64,000 bases of DNA from Syngnathus acus. Its lineage: Eukaryota > Chordata > Actinopteri > Syngnathiformes > Syngnathidae. Positions 38,678 to 51,622 of the stretch are shown here, in pieces (position 1 is the first letter of the stretch; each line of letters starts with the position of its first letter). The position numbers were made by a program, and so were the translations under genes. The stretch spans positions 20,002,693 to 20,066,692 of the forward strand of contig NC_051088.1 of assembly GCF_901709675.1 (NCBI RefSeq), in the 5' to 3' direction. The notes below the pieces were generated by a model, which had not been told where the DNA came from, did not search any database, and worked only from the letters and a program-made list of their open reading frames with translations.

Positions 38678-39512
38678 CCGTGTTTTTCCATGCAAAATGC
38701 GCCCCCGTGCATAATACGCACCCTAAAAATGGCATGTCGATGCTGGAAAAAAGCCTGTACCCATGTATAATACGCACCCAAATTTTGACTCTTACTTAAG
38801 TCCGTAAACGTAAAATTATTTCAGAAAAAAGATCATCTTTGGGAACAACCGGATGTTATTCTGCCGGTCAGTATCACTACGCATACGCTAGCAAACTCGA
38901 TAGCGAAGAAATGTTTCGGATTTGTGTAGGGTACATTGTGACAGCAAGCGAGCAGGTGATCGAGCAAGCGTCTGATACGAGAGCATTGTGTTCGTATGGA
39001 GCGTGTTTGAAGTGAACAGCAGAGAAGAAAGGAACAAGGCAAAGTGTTGTGAAATAAAATATTACCTGTAATACGCATTTTGTTATTTGCTGATTGAAAC
39101 TGCTAATTAAACTGTGAATTGAAACTAATAGGTAGAGAACTGAACTCTCGCTCTTTATATAGCTGACGTGTCTTGCGCATCCGTTCTGCGCATACTGTCA
39201 TGGCGGCCTCCATATGATATCCGGTCTGCGATGGAGATTAAAAAAGAAACAATATTTGACAATAACACACCATCAAGGATTGCACCATCGCATCAAACGA
39301 TGTGTCGTCAATTATGAATTTTACTGACTGTGTTGGGCAGGATGGCTGAATGCGATGCGCGATTGACAACAAACAAGAAGAAACGTGTGATTTCAAGTTT
39401 TATTTCGAGGGAGATTTTCTTCAAAAATTGCTGTACCCATGCATAATGCGCACCCCAGATTTTAGGACAATACATTAGTTAAATTTTGCGCATTATGCAT
39501 GGAAGAACACGG
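38678..39512. mobile_element. 835-bp TA-flanked DNA transposon with CCGT ends
   Basis: The left end CCGTGTTTTTCCATGCAAAA and, on the other strand, the right end CCGTGTTCTTCCATGCATAA agree at all but 2 of about 25 positions. TA flanks both sides (38676-38677, 39513-39514). GCATAATACGCACCC-type motifs recur inside each end (near 38708, 38764 and 39439), all in the same orientation. An 81-residue minus-strand frame at 38833-39078 resembles no transposase I know, so the copy is probably non-autonomous. Confidence 0.82.
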
Positions 39513-39575
39513 TATATGCTTTAATCCATTTCCATTTTCCAATAAGTAGTTGCCATGAACAGTTTGATCAACAAA

Positions 39576-39690
39576 CATCCATTCATTTCCTTAACCGCTT
39601 TTTCCTTACGAGAGTCGCAAGCGAGTTGGAGCCTATCCCAGCAGTCTTTTGGTGATAGGCGGGGGACATCTGTTCATTTTGGGTGTCTGC
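39576..39690 (-). mobile_element. SINE tail fragment
   Basis: CATCCATTCATTTCCTTAACC, then GCGAGTTGGAGCCTATCCCA and TAGGCGGGGGACATC: the 3' third of the main SINE on the minus strand. The rest is absent. Confidence 0.7.
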
Positions 39691-42225
39691 AGCCAGAACT
39701 TTAAGCACTGCAGTTGGCTTCATAGTACATACAGACACATCGTGTCATTAGGTGACACACAGCGGTAATGTGCTTCCTTCGCTATTTAAAAGTGAAAATT
39801 GAAATGTAACGTTGCTCACTAAGCATCAAATTAATGATGTATTTATGTGGTGAGAAAAATTCATAGCCGGCTAATATCTGACAATTATTTCAACAGTGAT
39901 TGGACTGAATCATTGTTGTCACATTTGCAATACCAACTAACACACCCTAAATTGCATTTTGATGATAATGCAGTTTCATCTAATTATGTGTTTATGATCA
40001 TTTCTACGGCCATCTTATAACAATTCTGAATTGTTCAAAGTTTCCTTGAGTTTAGACAAAAATGTTTCACAGTAAATAGGTGGCTCGGTATATCTGCTGC
40101 TAAGCTTTTAGCTGTGTTTTCATTATTTATTACGCAAAAGGTGCTTTTGGCTGCATCGTCAGCTAAACATGCTGTGGCTTATGTTCTAGCGATTGTAACA
40201 CTTGCTCAAAGATAGTGAAGGTGTAGCTGCTTGGTGACAAGATAGAGGATGTGGCCTTGCACTAATATGAACAATAATAATGCAAAAGCACTTCTTTGCA
40301 ATCATTAAAAGTAAAATTGTTTTTTCTTTTAATAATTCATTGCAGTGTTGACTTTTTCTGCTACTAAACATGAATCATTCTTCCACTAAATGTTATAGCC
40401 TGTATGCTGCATTGCAAGCCAATGTCAGAGTCACAAGGTCGACCAAATAGTCAATGTGGAACTGCAAACACATTTTAGACAGAAGCCTCATGGATGGAAA
40501 GTAATCAAATGTTGGTAACACTTCAGCCCAGGTTGATTCAGTCACTTGATCGTAACCAAGGTGTTGGTTACCACAAAGAGCAACAACAATTGAGTACAAT
40601 CGTTGTTTGTTCTTTCCCTTCATTTTGTAAATGACAAATGTTTTGTATAATTGAAGATCACAATTTTGCGCTTTAAAAAAAATCCAGATTGTTATTTTTC
40701 TGTGCCTGTGTTTGAATTAAAACAGGTGCAGTTTGTCAGGGTAAATTTGCACATTGCTTTGCCTTGTTTATGAAAGTGCTGTTTAAAAGAAATGGCCTTG
40801 CCTAGTTACAAGTGTGCTCACAACTAAAAAGTAAAATGTGTGAATTTGGTTGTGCATATTTTGAAGCACAATAACAATGCTAGCAAGCAGGGGATGAAAA
40901 TGAGGAGGACAAGAAACAAGCAAGTGTTAATGGCCACCATCTGAAAGAACATATTGTTTATTCCCATTTTGTTTATGTACAGTATTTACCGTAGCAGATG
41001 TTGGTTGAACAGTGCAAGAGATGTAAACTTCACGAGTTCATCTCGAGGTGCTGCTCAGTAAGTAAAAACACATGCATTGTCTTTCTACGTGGTACAGAAA
41101 GAATACATCCAAATGATGACGGCGATAAATTCTGGGAATAAGAATTCATTCCATATATGGGTTCAAATATCCCGAGGTCAGTTTTGTAAAAGATTTGCCC
41201 TTTAGACATCTGGATGCATACAGCTTAACATCACAGGAAATATAAATCTGTGTCACGTGACGAGGTCCACATAATCCCTTTGGATGCATTTCTAACAGCT
41301 ACCTGATGGAGCTCCACAAGGAAAACAACGATTCCACTAAAGCAAATAGTTAAATTTCTTTAAACTAGTTGGATGTCCAAAAAGTTTCACTCGCTGACTG
41401 CCGTTGCTTATTCTTTGCCAACTCAGGCTCACACTGGGAATCGTGACAGCACCAAGTGGGCTGTTTGAAGCTGCTTCTGTTTTTGCAGTCCCTTTTGACA
41501 ATCTGTGCTGATGCCTGTAGCCCAGCTTGAGGATATGAGTGTATACAAACCTCTTATTCTAGGCCTTGAGTGCCTTTGAGATTATTGAAATTCACTTGGC
41601 AGTATTATTTTTAGATATCTAAAAATGCTGATGTGAGTTGCCCTTCTTCTTAAGGGCTGGACAGTAAAGGTGTTTTTCATTTCACTACCATCATTTCATT
41701 TTAATCAAGGGGCTCTCAAAGTGTGTTTCCACATTAATTGCACATTTAGATTATTAAATCATGAGTAAGGTACGTAATAAACGGAACATACTCAAGGAGT
41801 CTTCCAACCATAAACATTCAGCAAAGTAACCTCTTCTATACTGTAGTTAATATTAACATGCATATGAAAGATTCTGCTAACGCACTTGAGTTTTTCATAA
41901 CCAGATCATGTAGGAGGCTACATTTTGAAAATAAGGACTTGAAAACTTGAATCTCAACTCTGCCAAATTCTCAGTCTGCAAGCAACCAGAATCCAAATAA
42001 TAAGACAGCCAACGATGCAAAAAGCAATACAGAAAGTGAGACCATGTAACGCATTTGCACAAATTTAGCATCCAGGCCAATAAGGTGGCCTTATTACTTC
42101 CATCTGTCTCGGAGAAAACAACACACGGCTTGTGTTGTTGGCCTGTGTCCACATGAGGTTTTTACACCATTTCTTCCTTGTATTTGGGTCAGAACACACT
42201 AATTCTTGTCTTAGGGACAGGGTCA
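39691..42225. other. Non-coding, no gene seen
   Basis: About 2.5 kb of AT-rich DNA without recognisable features. Confidence 0.5.
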
Positions 42226-42227
42226 CC

Positions 42228-42510
42228 AAGCTAACAGTGCAGAGGTCATGAGTTAAAATCAGGGCTCCGGCCTTCTTGGGTGGAGTTTGCGTGTTCTCCC
42301 TGTGCCTGCATAGGTTTTCGCCGGATATTCTAGTTTCCTTCCACATTTCCAAAAACAGGCACTCTAAATTGGCCTTGGGCGTGATACTGAGTATGAATGG
42401 TTATTGTGTCCCCTGGCAAATCGTTCAGGGTGTACCCCACCTACTGCCTAAAGACCGCTGGGATTGGCTCCAGCACACTCTTGTGATGATGAAGTCGTTC
42501 AGATGGATGA
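42228..42510 (+). mobile_element. Diverged SINE copy
   Basis: GGTGGAGTTTGCGTGTTCTC, TTTCCTTCCACATTTCCAAA, TCGTTCAGGGTGTACCCC and GGATTGGCTCCAGCACA in family order, ending CAGATGGATGAA. The tRNA-like head is poor. It is nearly full length but old. Confidence 0.7.
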
Positions 42511-42514
42511 AACG

Positions 42515-45348
42515 CAATAAAACCTCACACAAATTGCAAAATACTTTTATTTGAATCGAATTTTGAGCTCACCACACGCATGGGCTGGCTCCTAGCACTC
42601 ACCAGCAACAAATATGCGACAAAACATGTAACGTAAGTGTTTGGGTTACTGTGTCTGCATATTGACAAAAAAAACATTTCTGAAAGGCATTGTATGGCTT
42701 GGTCTATTTTCTCTTATCAGAATATTATTAAACATATTCAATTGAGCTTTAATTTTTCCAGTCTTCAACTGGTGGGCCAAGTTATTCTAAATTGTCCATT
42801 ACTGCTGACATTTCTGCTCTTTCTATAGGCCATGCTAAATCATTTCGGATTTAATTAGTGGACATTACAAACAGAGTCTGCAGACCTTTAGACGAGCTAG
42901 AGGCACATTGTTCACATCCTTTCACCCCAAACATGCCATCCTTCTGACTATCATTGTAACCTTTACCAGTTTTTCAGAATTGTTTCCAAAGTAATACCTA
43001 ATTAGGTAGCGCCTTTGGGTCGAAAAAGTTTCTTATTTTCCATCTTCTTGAGCATATCAAGCCATTTAAATTAATTTATCCTGGTCATGATGTAGCAGGG
43101 AAGCTTCGACATTAATATCTCCAGTCACCTCCCCGAGTCCCACCAGTGTGGAAAAAAGTCCCATCCAGGACAACTATCAGATGTTGTTACGCCAGCATGA
43201 GGTAGAACTGCCTCAAAGCCTCTTGTGGTTGTGCATTCCCATCACATCTTGCAAAGAATAGAACCAGATACATCCATTGTAGGTACTCAAGCCACATCAC
43301 AGATGGCTCCTTTTGAAATGAAAGAGCAACAGCTCTATTCTGAATCGTTCCGATGACCGATCACCTTATTTCTAAGGGTTTGTGCCTAGACACCATGTGG
43401 TGGAAACTGATTTTATTGCTTGATCGATTGGTGACGAACAAGAGAATAGGTGACGGTGTGTCAAGGTGGAGCAATCGAGGAACACGGGAAGAACAACTAG
43501 GCCAAAATGAAGGAAGAGAATACAAAATAAATACATTTTAAATTTTACAAAATAAAACAGGAAAGAAACACAAGGCCAACTCTACTAGATTTGGTGGACA
43601 TGACCTTTGTATCGTACAGGACAGCGGGCTTGTGTTGGGCTTCCTGGGAAGTCATGACAACATTTGCAGAAGGTGTGACTGACCTTTAAAATAGATTATA
43701 TGCAGTGCCGTACAGAGCAGCTCAGGTTGGTAACAAAATTGTGTTCAGCTTTTGATGTAAAATTAAACCCCATCCTCCACACACCCGACACACCCTAAAA
43801 ATGGTACATTTGGGTTGTTGGAAATCCATTTTTGCTCTGTTGGATGGTTCTTCAGAACTCAACACACTTTTTGTCCCACCTCTTTCTGTCATGAAGCAGG
43901 AACTAGAATGCACAGATGCGAGATGCAGCCCTCTTATTCCATAGCCTTATGAAAATTGCTCAATTTGCATCAGCTTGATAAGAACCCCGACACCCACAAC
44001 TCCCGGGAGCTTTGGCCACTGTGCAACACGCCCCCCAGTTAGTGACCCACCCGCTATCTGCATCAGCGTGTCATATCAATATGGCACAACCCATGAACAT
44101 GTCTGAAGGGAAGGTACGCACATCGTGAGGGGGTGTCCGGACAAGTGCTACTTGGCCACTAGCTCGGTGGTCCTTCTGGGTCGGCCCAAGAAAAAGGAGT
44201 CACGAACTTTCTCTGTACATCTTGGGGACAGTGATGACCATTACTAGAATACCCCATGACAGCCACATAACAGCACAAGGCCAGGATTGCCAAAATGCAG
44301 CTGTAATTATAGCTAGCTGTACAGTATAAAAGCAGTAATGAGATGCTTTTCATGCACTTTTGTTTCATCTTATCTGCCTTGTCATCCACGCAGAGAGTCT
44401 TCTCTCATTAACGCTTAAGATCTAAAGACAACTCAATACAGCTCAACTGATACTTTTGACCACATGAAAGTGTGTTTTGAAGCTGCATTGTCATATACTC
44501 TGAAAGAAAAATGGGTGGAAGAAATGAGCTTTTGAGGTCACCAACTCTAGCATCCCATTAAAAATGAAACAATCATATGCTTTGTTTGTTTTGACGCGCC
44601 GGTATCCCTACAGTATACGTACATTGTATAATGATTGGGCCTTGTAGCCACTACAGCTCAAGGAAGTGTAAATGCAAAGTTGCAGTTAAAACAACTTCCG
44701 CTCTGCTAGGAAGATTTTTACAAGATTTTGAAGTGTGTCTGTCAGATTATTTTTGTCAATTAATCAAAATGACACTCCTCTAATTGATGCTGCAAAATTG
44801 AACGAGTGAAATAATCCCTAACCTCTTGGGAATGTGAATGAGATTAGGTGGGAAGAAATGGCTTGGGGGTGTATCTGAATATGTCAGTGGGCTTTCTTTG
44901 TGTTTTGTTGGCTTCATCCTTAAACTATCATTGCATTGTGATATAAAAGGAAGAATTTTCAATGTGCTGTTCATGAACTCTGGTTTCCCACATTCCTCCC
45001 ATTGTCACTCGAGGGTACATTAACTAGTAGCCTCAAACTGCACTGCAAATTGTGTGATTCACATGTGAATCAAAACTGCAGGCAACACGCTGCCAGACAA
45101 TTCTCACATTATTTTTTACCACTGGTGACGATCACCAGGTTGAATAACCTCTTTGAGGAAGTCACACGTCTTGTTGCAGCAGGCGGAACATTTCTGCCAG
45201 TGGGTGACATGTTGCTTGCACCAGGTAATATGTGTTGAAGGGCACAAGAAATAACACCTCATTGTCATTGGCAGTGTAACACAAACTCAATTTGTACAAA
45301 TTTCAGAAAATGTATCTTAAGTGTCTTTATTATAAACAAATATGAACA
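42515..45348. other. Non-coding, no gene seen
   Basis: No recognised coding frame, RNA or repeat in almost 3 kb. Confidence 0.5.
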
Positions 45349-45349
45349 G

Positions 45350-45433
45350 TTAAGGGTGTACCTCACCTACCACCCACATAGTGCTGGGATAGGTCCGTGA
45401 CCCTCGAGGATAAGCAATGCGGAAGATGAAGGG
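45350..45433 (+). mobile_element. SINE 3' fragment
   Basis: AAGGGTGTACCTCACCTACC, GCTGGGATAGGTCCGTGACC and GGATAAGCAATGCGGAAGAT correspond to the last quarter of the main SINE. Confidence 0.6.
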
Positions 45434-46060
45434 ATCAATGAATATTTTCAAATATTGAACATGATTTGTCTTTAAAACATCATTAGCACTAATGCCAGTC
45501 AATGGAGGATCCTATTCAAATGCTTTGCTAGTGTTATTCCTTCAAATAACAAATATTTACATACCAAGGTTGTGGATCATACACAAAGCACACATTCCTC
45601 ACAACTGCTTGTGTTTAACAGAACATAGGCCAGCACTCATCCTTGAAGAGCATCTCACCTTGCAAACTTTTCCACCTGCATTTAATCTTTGAAAAGAAAT
45701 GTCAAAAGCAATTAAAATGCAAATAGGCAATGATGTACATGAATGATGAAACTGGCCGTGTGCTTTTCTTTCAACAAGGGAAGTCACTGAGAATAAAATC
45801 ATTTAAAAGTTGATAGTTGGGAAAAGCTATTTTGGAGATGGACAACGACTGAGCTGTTATTTTCTGCTGCATTCTTTTCTCTCTCAACTAATTAGCAGGA
45901 ACGTGCACAGATCCAGCTTTAGTGGTGCTCACCCACCTTTCCTGTTGCCCTACATTAAGAAAAGCGTCAATTTTTCATTATTGATCAACATTTAAAGGAT
46001 AAAAATGGCCCTCTCAGTCATGAAAGACAATCCCCATTATTTTGCTATCAGATGAGATTT
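45434..46060. other. Non-coding, no gene seen
   Basis: No structure noted. Confidence 0.5.
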
Positions 46061-46064
46061 ACAA

Positions 46065-46520
46065 GTCCCAATAAATTTGGGACATTGTGTAAAACGTAAT
46101 TGAAAAAAGAATACCATGGAATTTTTTGCAATTCATTTTCGACCTATATTCAGTTGGAAGCAGTCAAGGGTTGTGGTGGGAGGGTCGTTAGTGTTCTCTT
46201 TAATTCGAATTGGATGACTGCATCATGTTATAAAAAAGCTGGGACAGGGGCAACAAAAGACTAGGAAAGTTGAGGAATTGTCAGAAATACTAATTTGGAA
46301 CATTTGAAAGGTTAATTGGAAAAAAGTTGAGTATCATGAGTGGGTATAAAATAAGCATCCCTGAAAGGCTCAATTGTTTACAAGCAAGGATGGGGCAAGG
46401 TTCACCTCTTTGTGAACAATTGCTTGAGCAAATAGAACATTTCTCAACAATCACAACAAACATAGCAAATGAAGTGATGCAAGTACAATGCCTGCTAAAA
46501 ATGGTTGCGTTTTCATTCCA
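46065..46520 (+). mobile_element. 5' part of a decayed Tc1-like transposon
   Basis: The left portion (GGGACATTGTGTAAAACG; AATACCATGGAATTTTTTGC; GACCTATATTCAGTTGG) and the following AAGCTGGGACAGGGGCAAC, GAGTATCATGAGTGGGTATA and CAAGGATGGGGCAAGGTTCA run in the same order as a Tc1-like family common in fish, as I remember it. The similarity fades after about 46450, before the catalytic part. An open frame of 72 residues at 46327-46545 is its start region, with no complete transposase. Confidence 0.65.
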
Positions 46521-49500
46521 AATAACAAAGAGCATCAATTCATGACGCATAGTTTAGACAAGGTCTGTGCACATTCCTACTAACTACAACATTTTGTTCC
46601 CTATCACACAGTTGGGAACTAATTCTGATATTAAGGAATCAATTACTTCAGTTGAACATTGTAGGGTGATTAGGGACATACTCTTTGCCTCAACTATCTT
46701 GGGTGTTTATTGTGAAGTGCTTTTCAAAATAAGTACACTTTTTAAATATCTGCAGGGACACTTGAGGTGGGATTTTTGGCTGATGCCACTTAGAATACAA
46801 TTGCTGATTACCATAAGAAAACGTTATTCAAAACCAATGAAAAAAAATAACATGATGTAAATATCCTCTGATTGACGCACTGCACATTATATATTTTATT
46901 TCATACTTTGCCACTGAACCATGAGGCTTGTTATTGTAAATTATATTGCAGCTATTAATGTTCTCCTCTCATATTGGTTATACTGTACTGAGTTGAGGAA
47001 ACCTGCCAGTGCCATTACTACTCCTTAAATGCACTGTGCTAATGTTTCGGCTGTTGAAAGATGAACGTGTCACCTTAAGATGTTGTTCAATGTGTGCTTT
47101 GGGATCATAAAAATCCCATCTTGCTGTAGTATGCATAAACCATTGATGAGTTTAGTGTGCACACAAGGTACATGATTCTAAATCGTTAAATACACCTATG
47201 GTCGTGCTAACAGCAAGAAAACTGTCTTGGATGGTCCACCTATAAAACAGATGAAAATAGGTGATAGAGAGACCATGACAATAACACGCATTTCATGGTA
47301 ATCCTGTAATGTAAGTGCATATATAATTGACGTGATTGTAAAACAGGCTGTTTGAAGACTAATGAAGTGCATCCAACAGTAAGGACCTCCTTTGTAAGGA
47401 CATACAATCCATTTTTTTTGCAAAAATGTGACCCTCAACATCAAATAGAAGTGAGGCAAAAGCATCACCTGCCCAGTATTGACCTCAGGTGTTGCAGTCC
47501 GAGTTGTCTCAACTGGTCACATTCCTGAGATTTTAGCTGCAACGATGAGACTGAGCTCTGAGAAAACATCCCCCTCCCAGGCTTTTGCACTGTGCAAGCT
47601 ACCAGTGACTGACAGCAACTGTCTACGAGGACATCGTTTAAATACCTGAGTGATGCAAACGTCTTAGAGTGAGGAAAAAGCTTACAGCGAATAAACCTTA
47701 GATGTTGTGCAATCGTATCAGTGATTCCTGCAGGGAGGTTTGGGGACCGGCTCTGCTCCATAAGCTCCAACATTCTAAAGAGATTGAATCTATAGAAATG
47801 TAGACCCCTCTTCTAACTTTCTGAGGGTGATGCATGACTCATAATAAGTTTCCAATAAAGTTTGAGGAGGATCAGGATCATTTCTCAAGTAGTGGCTAAA
47901 AATAGCTCGTAGGGGAATGAGGGAGAAAGGAACATGCTCCATGTAAAATGGCTTGAAAGTGAAAAAGCTCTGGACATCTACTAAGGTGCCGATGCATTAT
48001 ATTTTTTTCTAACAGAGATGCAACATGACTGAAATTACTTAAAATTAGTCAACACAGCAAGAAATAATGGAACACATGTATTGAAAGCTAAATAATGCAA
48101 ATCAAATTTTCAGTTTAGGTTTTCATCACAGTAAGTACTGTGGTAAGTAATGTGGAGTAGTCAGATTTTTGTGGAGGGAGCAGGTGGCTTGCAAACTCTT
48201 TTTACCATCCTGACAGCAGGGTCAAAGCTCCTGCCAAGCGCATGTGCAGTTGTGTCCTGTTCAGCGTTCACTCCTCGGACTCATCATGAAATAAACCCTA
48301 GTTGGAAACAGAGAGCACAAAAATTCCTCCAAGGGGCTTAGGTATGATTCACCATGTCAGCCGCATTTCTATGATTTCCCTACAATGCTAAGGATTGTCT
48401 GCATACAATGTGCACATAAATTCACGTGCAGAAGGAACTGTGGAGGCTTCCAGTTATTAATGCTAATGACATGAGCTAGTTCAAAGCAAGGCCAAGCAAT
48501 GTGTGCAAATGTAGGCATGTGCGAAGTTTTCACTAGGCTCAAATTAGTATTGCATTTGAGATGTGGTGGGTGTCATAGAAAAAGCACATGCTGGCCATTG
48601 TGAGAGAGTTGCATGCTCTTTTCACAGAGATAGGATGCTGATACTAAGAGCATAGAACCGAAGGCCTTGTCGGCGTCACGTTTCTGCCATCATTCCTAAA
48701 CAGGCCAGGGCTTGTTTGTATGTGATCTGAAAGGCATGCATCGAGTTTCAGGTGAGCAATGCCATCGTAAAGGATTATTTTTTGGGGCAATAGATGTGTC
48801 ATCGTCCCTGCAATGAATCCCCCTGGAGGTTAGAAAACGAGTTGAAAGTAAATATGTATGCTCTTGTAGAACACACTATCTGAAACTAAACAGCTTGTGG
48901 AGTACATGAAGTGCTGCTTGAGTCTACCAGCTGACTCAGATTTTTTTTCACCATCAAATCACAGTGGGAATAAATATTTCATCGTCCTAGATTCCTGCAT
49001 ACACAACCCTAAAAAAAAATAAAAAAAACGGCAGTTTTGGCAAAAAGACTTCCTCATACATGCTTGTTTCCCGCCACAGTACAGGCCTATGGGTCGAGAA
49101 TGAAGTAATTGCTTTGACTTGAAACGTCAAAAGCACAAAATCAGCAATGCGTGAAGCCCAGAGCAAGGTATGCTCATGAGTATTTGGTATGAATGTAACG
49201 TTTTCTTAAGAAAAAATAAATAAAAATAATAATAGATGATTACTTCATTTAAGGAAAAAAAAATCAAAGGAACAAGAAATACAGCCCACCCGTATTTCAA
49301 TTGATTTCCCTCAACTCTCCCACTTAAATCTGTTTTCTTTTTCACAGAGAGCAATCCGCTTCTCCATAATCCTTAAGATTAAGCACAGGCTATCATTCCA
49401 TTTAAGTGACTTCAGAATTAAGTGATTCCACCAAGGGAGGCCCCTAAACCCAAGACCCACACTGTGAGTGGATCTCTAAGACTTGAGAGAGCTCCAGACA

Positions 49501-50605
49501 TGTGGGACATGACCTGTGAGTCACATCTGTTTGGTCACGTTCAAACCTGGATTGACTCCCATCATTTAGTGTGTGGCTCACGATCACAGATATCCAAGAA
49601 AAATCCACAAACTATCAGATTATGTCAAGGCAGTTTCTACTGATGGCAAATGCAGCTGAGTTTTCCCAATATATATATATAGATTTAAATTGTTCGTGTA
49701 TGATTGCTCATTTTTATTTATACTTTTTGATCTGAGAACCTTTGTGAATGCGGAGCTACTTGACTTTTGATGCTGCCTACAGCATTCTGACTCTGCTTGA
49801 TTGCCATTGGTGTTTCCTATTTTGCATTTTGAGACTTCACATGGTTAGAACTATCACGGGAAATCATGCAAGCGAATGCTAGGGCAGCAACTGTTTGATT
49901 TATCTTCCTGTACAGTTTCCGTCCTTGCCGTCGTTTCATATTCCGCCACGGGCCAACGCCGCTGTTTTGTCAATGTGGGTTTTCGGTGTCGAAATGGCTT
50001 AAATGTGCACTTTGTGAGATGACATGAGTAAAAAAAGATTAGAGTGCTGTCACCCGTAGCCCTTGAGGACTATTGTCATAAGGAATATGTCACATCTGAC
50101 ACGTTATTCCAACACACATTTTCTGTGCTCTTTGTAGCCCTCGTAGGCCAAACTGAACATAATTCTGGTATTTTAAAAGGGGGTTTTATGACTACTGTGT
50201 ACCTGGAACTTTATTATGATGGGTGGGGTTTGAAAGCAAGCAAACAAAAAGAACCATCTTGAGGCCGTCTAATCATTTCTGCAAGATAAACGTGGCAAAT
50301 ACTGGGATGCATATTTTAATCTCAAACACTCTATCAAGGACGCCAATTTTTTTTTGTCCTCCCACCGGATTTATCACATCTCTTTTGATCACTGACAGAC
50401 GATCGCTCTAACAACTTTGCTTCAGAACAAAGTGGACAGGAATTTGTGCAAGGCAACCTCGACAATGAAATTCAACGATTTTGTGGGTGGTACGGGGGGG
50501 GCAGCTTCTTCAAAGTCCAAAACAAGGCAAAGGTGAAGACAAAGGTAAAGCTTGGAGGAAAATAGGATAACAGAAGCCAGACATGTCTGAATGAAATTGA
50601 CACTC
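46521..50605. other. Non-coding, no gene seen
   Basis: About 4 kb without a supportable gene. The 97- and 102-residue frames at 46567-46860 (plus) and 47465-47773 (minus) resemble no family I know. AT-rich short runs occur near 49207-49265. Confidence 0.5.
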
Positions 50606-50610
50606 GAAGA

Positions 50611-50866
50611 CATTGGTGTCAAAGTACTGGCCCGGGGGCCAGACCAGGCCACCCAGATCAATAACAATAACCACAATAACAATACTTGAACAAACTGCCA
50701 TCTTTGACATCTGATTTCAAAGCTAGTTGTCTATCATATTTTTGAGTAATATGTGATAATATGATGTGGCGATTAAACATTTATTTGGTTTCACTGACAT
50801 GAGGGCACTCTAAGGGAAGTCTTATCTACAAAGTGGCCTGCGACAAAAATTAGTGTGACACCCCTG
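50611..50866. mobile_element. 256-bp hAT-like element, diverged
   Basis: The left end CATTGGTGTCAAAGTACTGG and right end GTGTGACACCCCTG (reverse complement CAGGGGTGTCACAC) form short inverted ends. The flanks CTCGAAGA and CTCTAAGG agree at 6 of 8 positions, fitting a mutated 8-bp target duplication. CCCGGGGGCCAGACCAGGCC near the left is a hallmark of this family. It has no coding capacity. Confidence 0.6.
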
Positions 50867-50869
50867 CTC

Positions 50870-51286
50870 TAAGGAGTCACTTTGCACATCTGTCGAGCTT
50901 ATGGTGGCACAGGATGAAAAGTTTTAATTCCAGCGCTGGAATGAACTAGTGGCTCTGCTGTCTTGTGTCATTTAAAAAACACAAAAGACCATCAGTAAGC
51001 CGACTCAGTGGTCCAAGGGGGCCAGACTAAAACGGGTCATTGTACTATTTATAGAAACACTATTTTGTATAGCACAATTACAGAAGAACTGAATATTTGT
51101 TTCAAAGTCAAGAGCGGACAGGCTCGTAACACTGCCAGCTTCTCTTCGTGTTCAACAAGCTTATACTGTGTTCAACAAATAACACTGAGTGGTCTTATGG
51201 GATGTGCACTGTGCACACATTTGCATGAGTGGGTGTGTCTGGTTGCCTTTACAACAGTTGGATTTCTTAGTTATAGTTGATCAACG
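50870..51286. other. Non-coding, no gene seen
   Basis: No structure noted. Confidence 0.5.
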
Positions 51287-51532
51287 CATTGATTAGCACG
51301 TCCACCTCAAAGTTCAGAGGATGCGGGTTCGATTCCACCGCCACTCCCTGTGTGGAGTTTGCATATTCTCTCCGTGCCTGTGTGGGTTTTCTTCGGGGCC
51401 TCTGGTTTCCTCCCACATCCCAAAAACATGCATGGTAGGCTGATGGAGCACTCCAAATTGCCCATAGGTGTGGGTGCGGATGGTTGTTTGTCTCTGTGTG
51501 CCCTGCAATTGGCTGGCAACCGGTTCAGGGTG
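51287..51532 (+). mobile_element. SINE copy lacking its 3' third
   Basis: The head has GATTAGCACG and B box GGTTCGATTCC, then TGTGTGGAGTTTGCATATTC, TTTCCTCCCACATCCC and AACATGCATGGTAGGCTG; it stops within CAACCGGTTCAGGGTG. The sequence afterwards is unrelated body, so it is truncated at the end where retrotransposition usually begins, suggesting later deletion or recombination. Confidence 0.8.
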
Positions 51533-51535
51533 CTA

Positions 51536-51622
51536 TGAAGCTAGGAAGAACAGTGGGACCATCACATCAGACTCATTATGAGGTTCTGGGTTTGATTCCT
51601 GGGTGCTCTGACTCCCTATCAC
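51536..51622 (+). mobile_element. Second tRNA-like head fused to the truncated SINE
   Basis: GTGGGACCATCACATCAGAC then GGTTCTGGGTTTGATTCCTG: a B-box core with plausible upstream spacing to a poor A box. It lies immediately after the truncated SINE. It could be an insertion of a different SINE or a decayed one. Confidence 0.35.
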
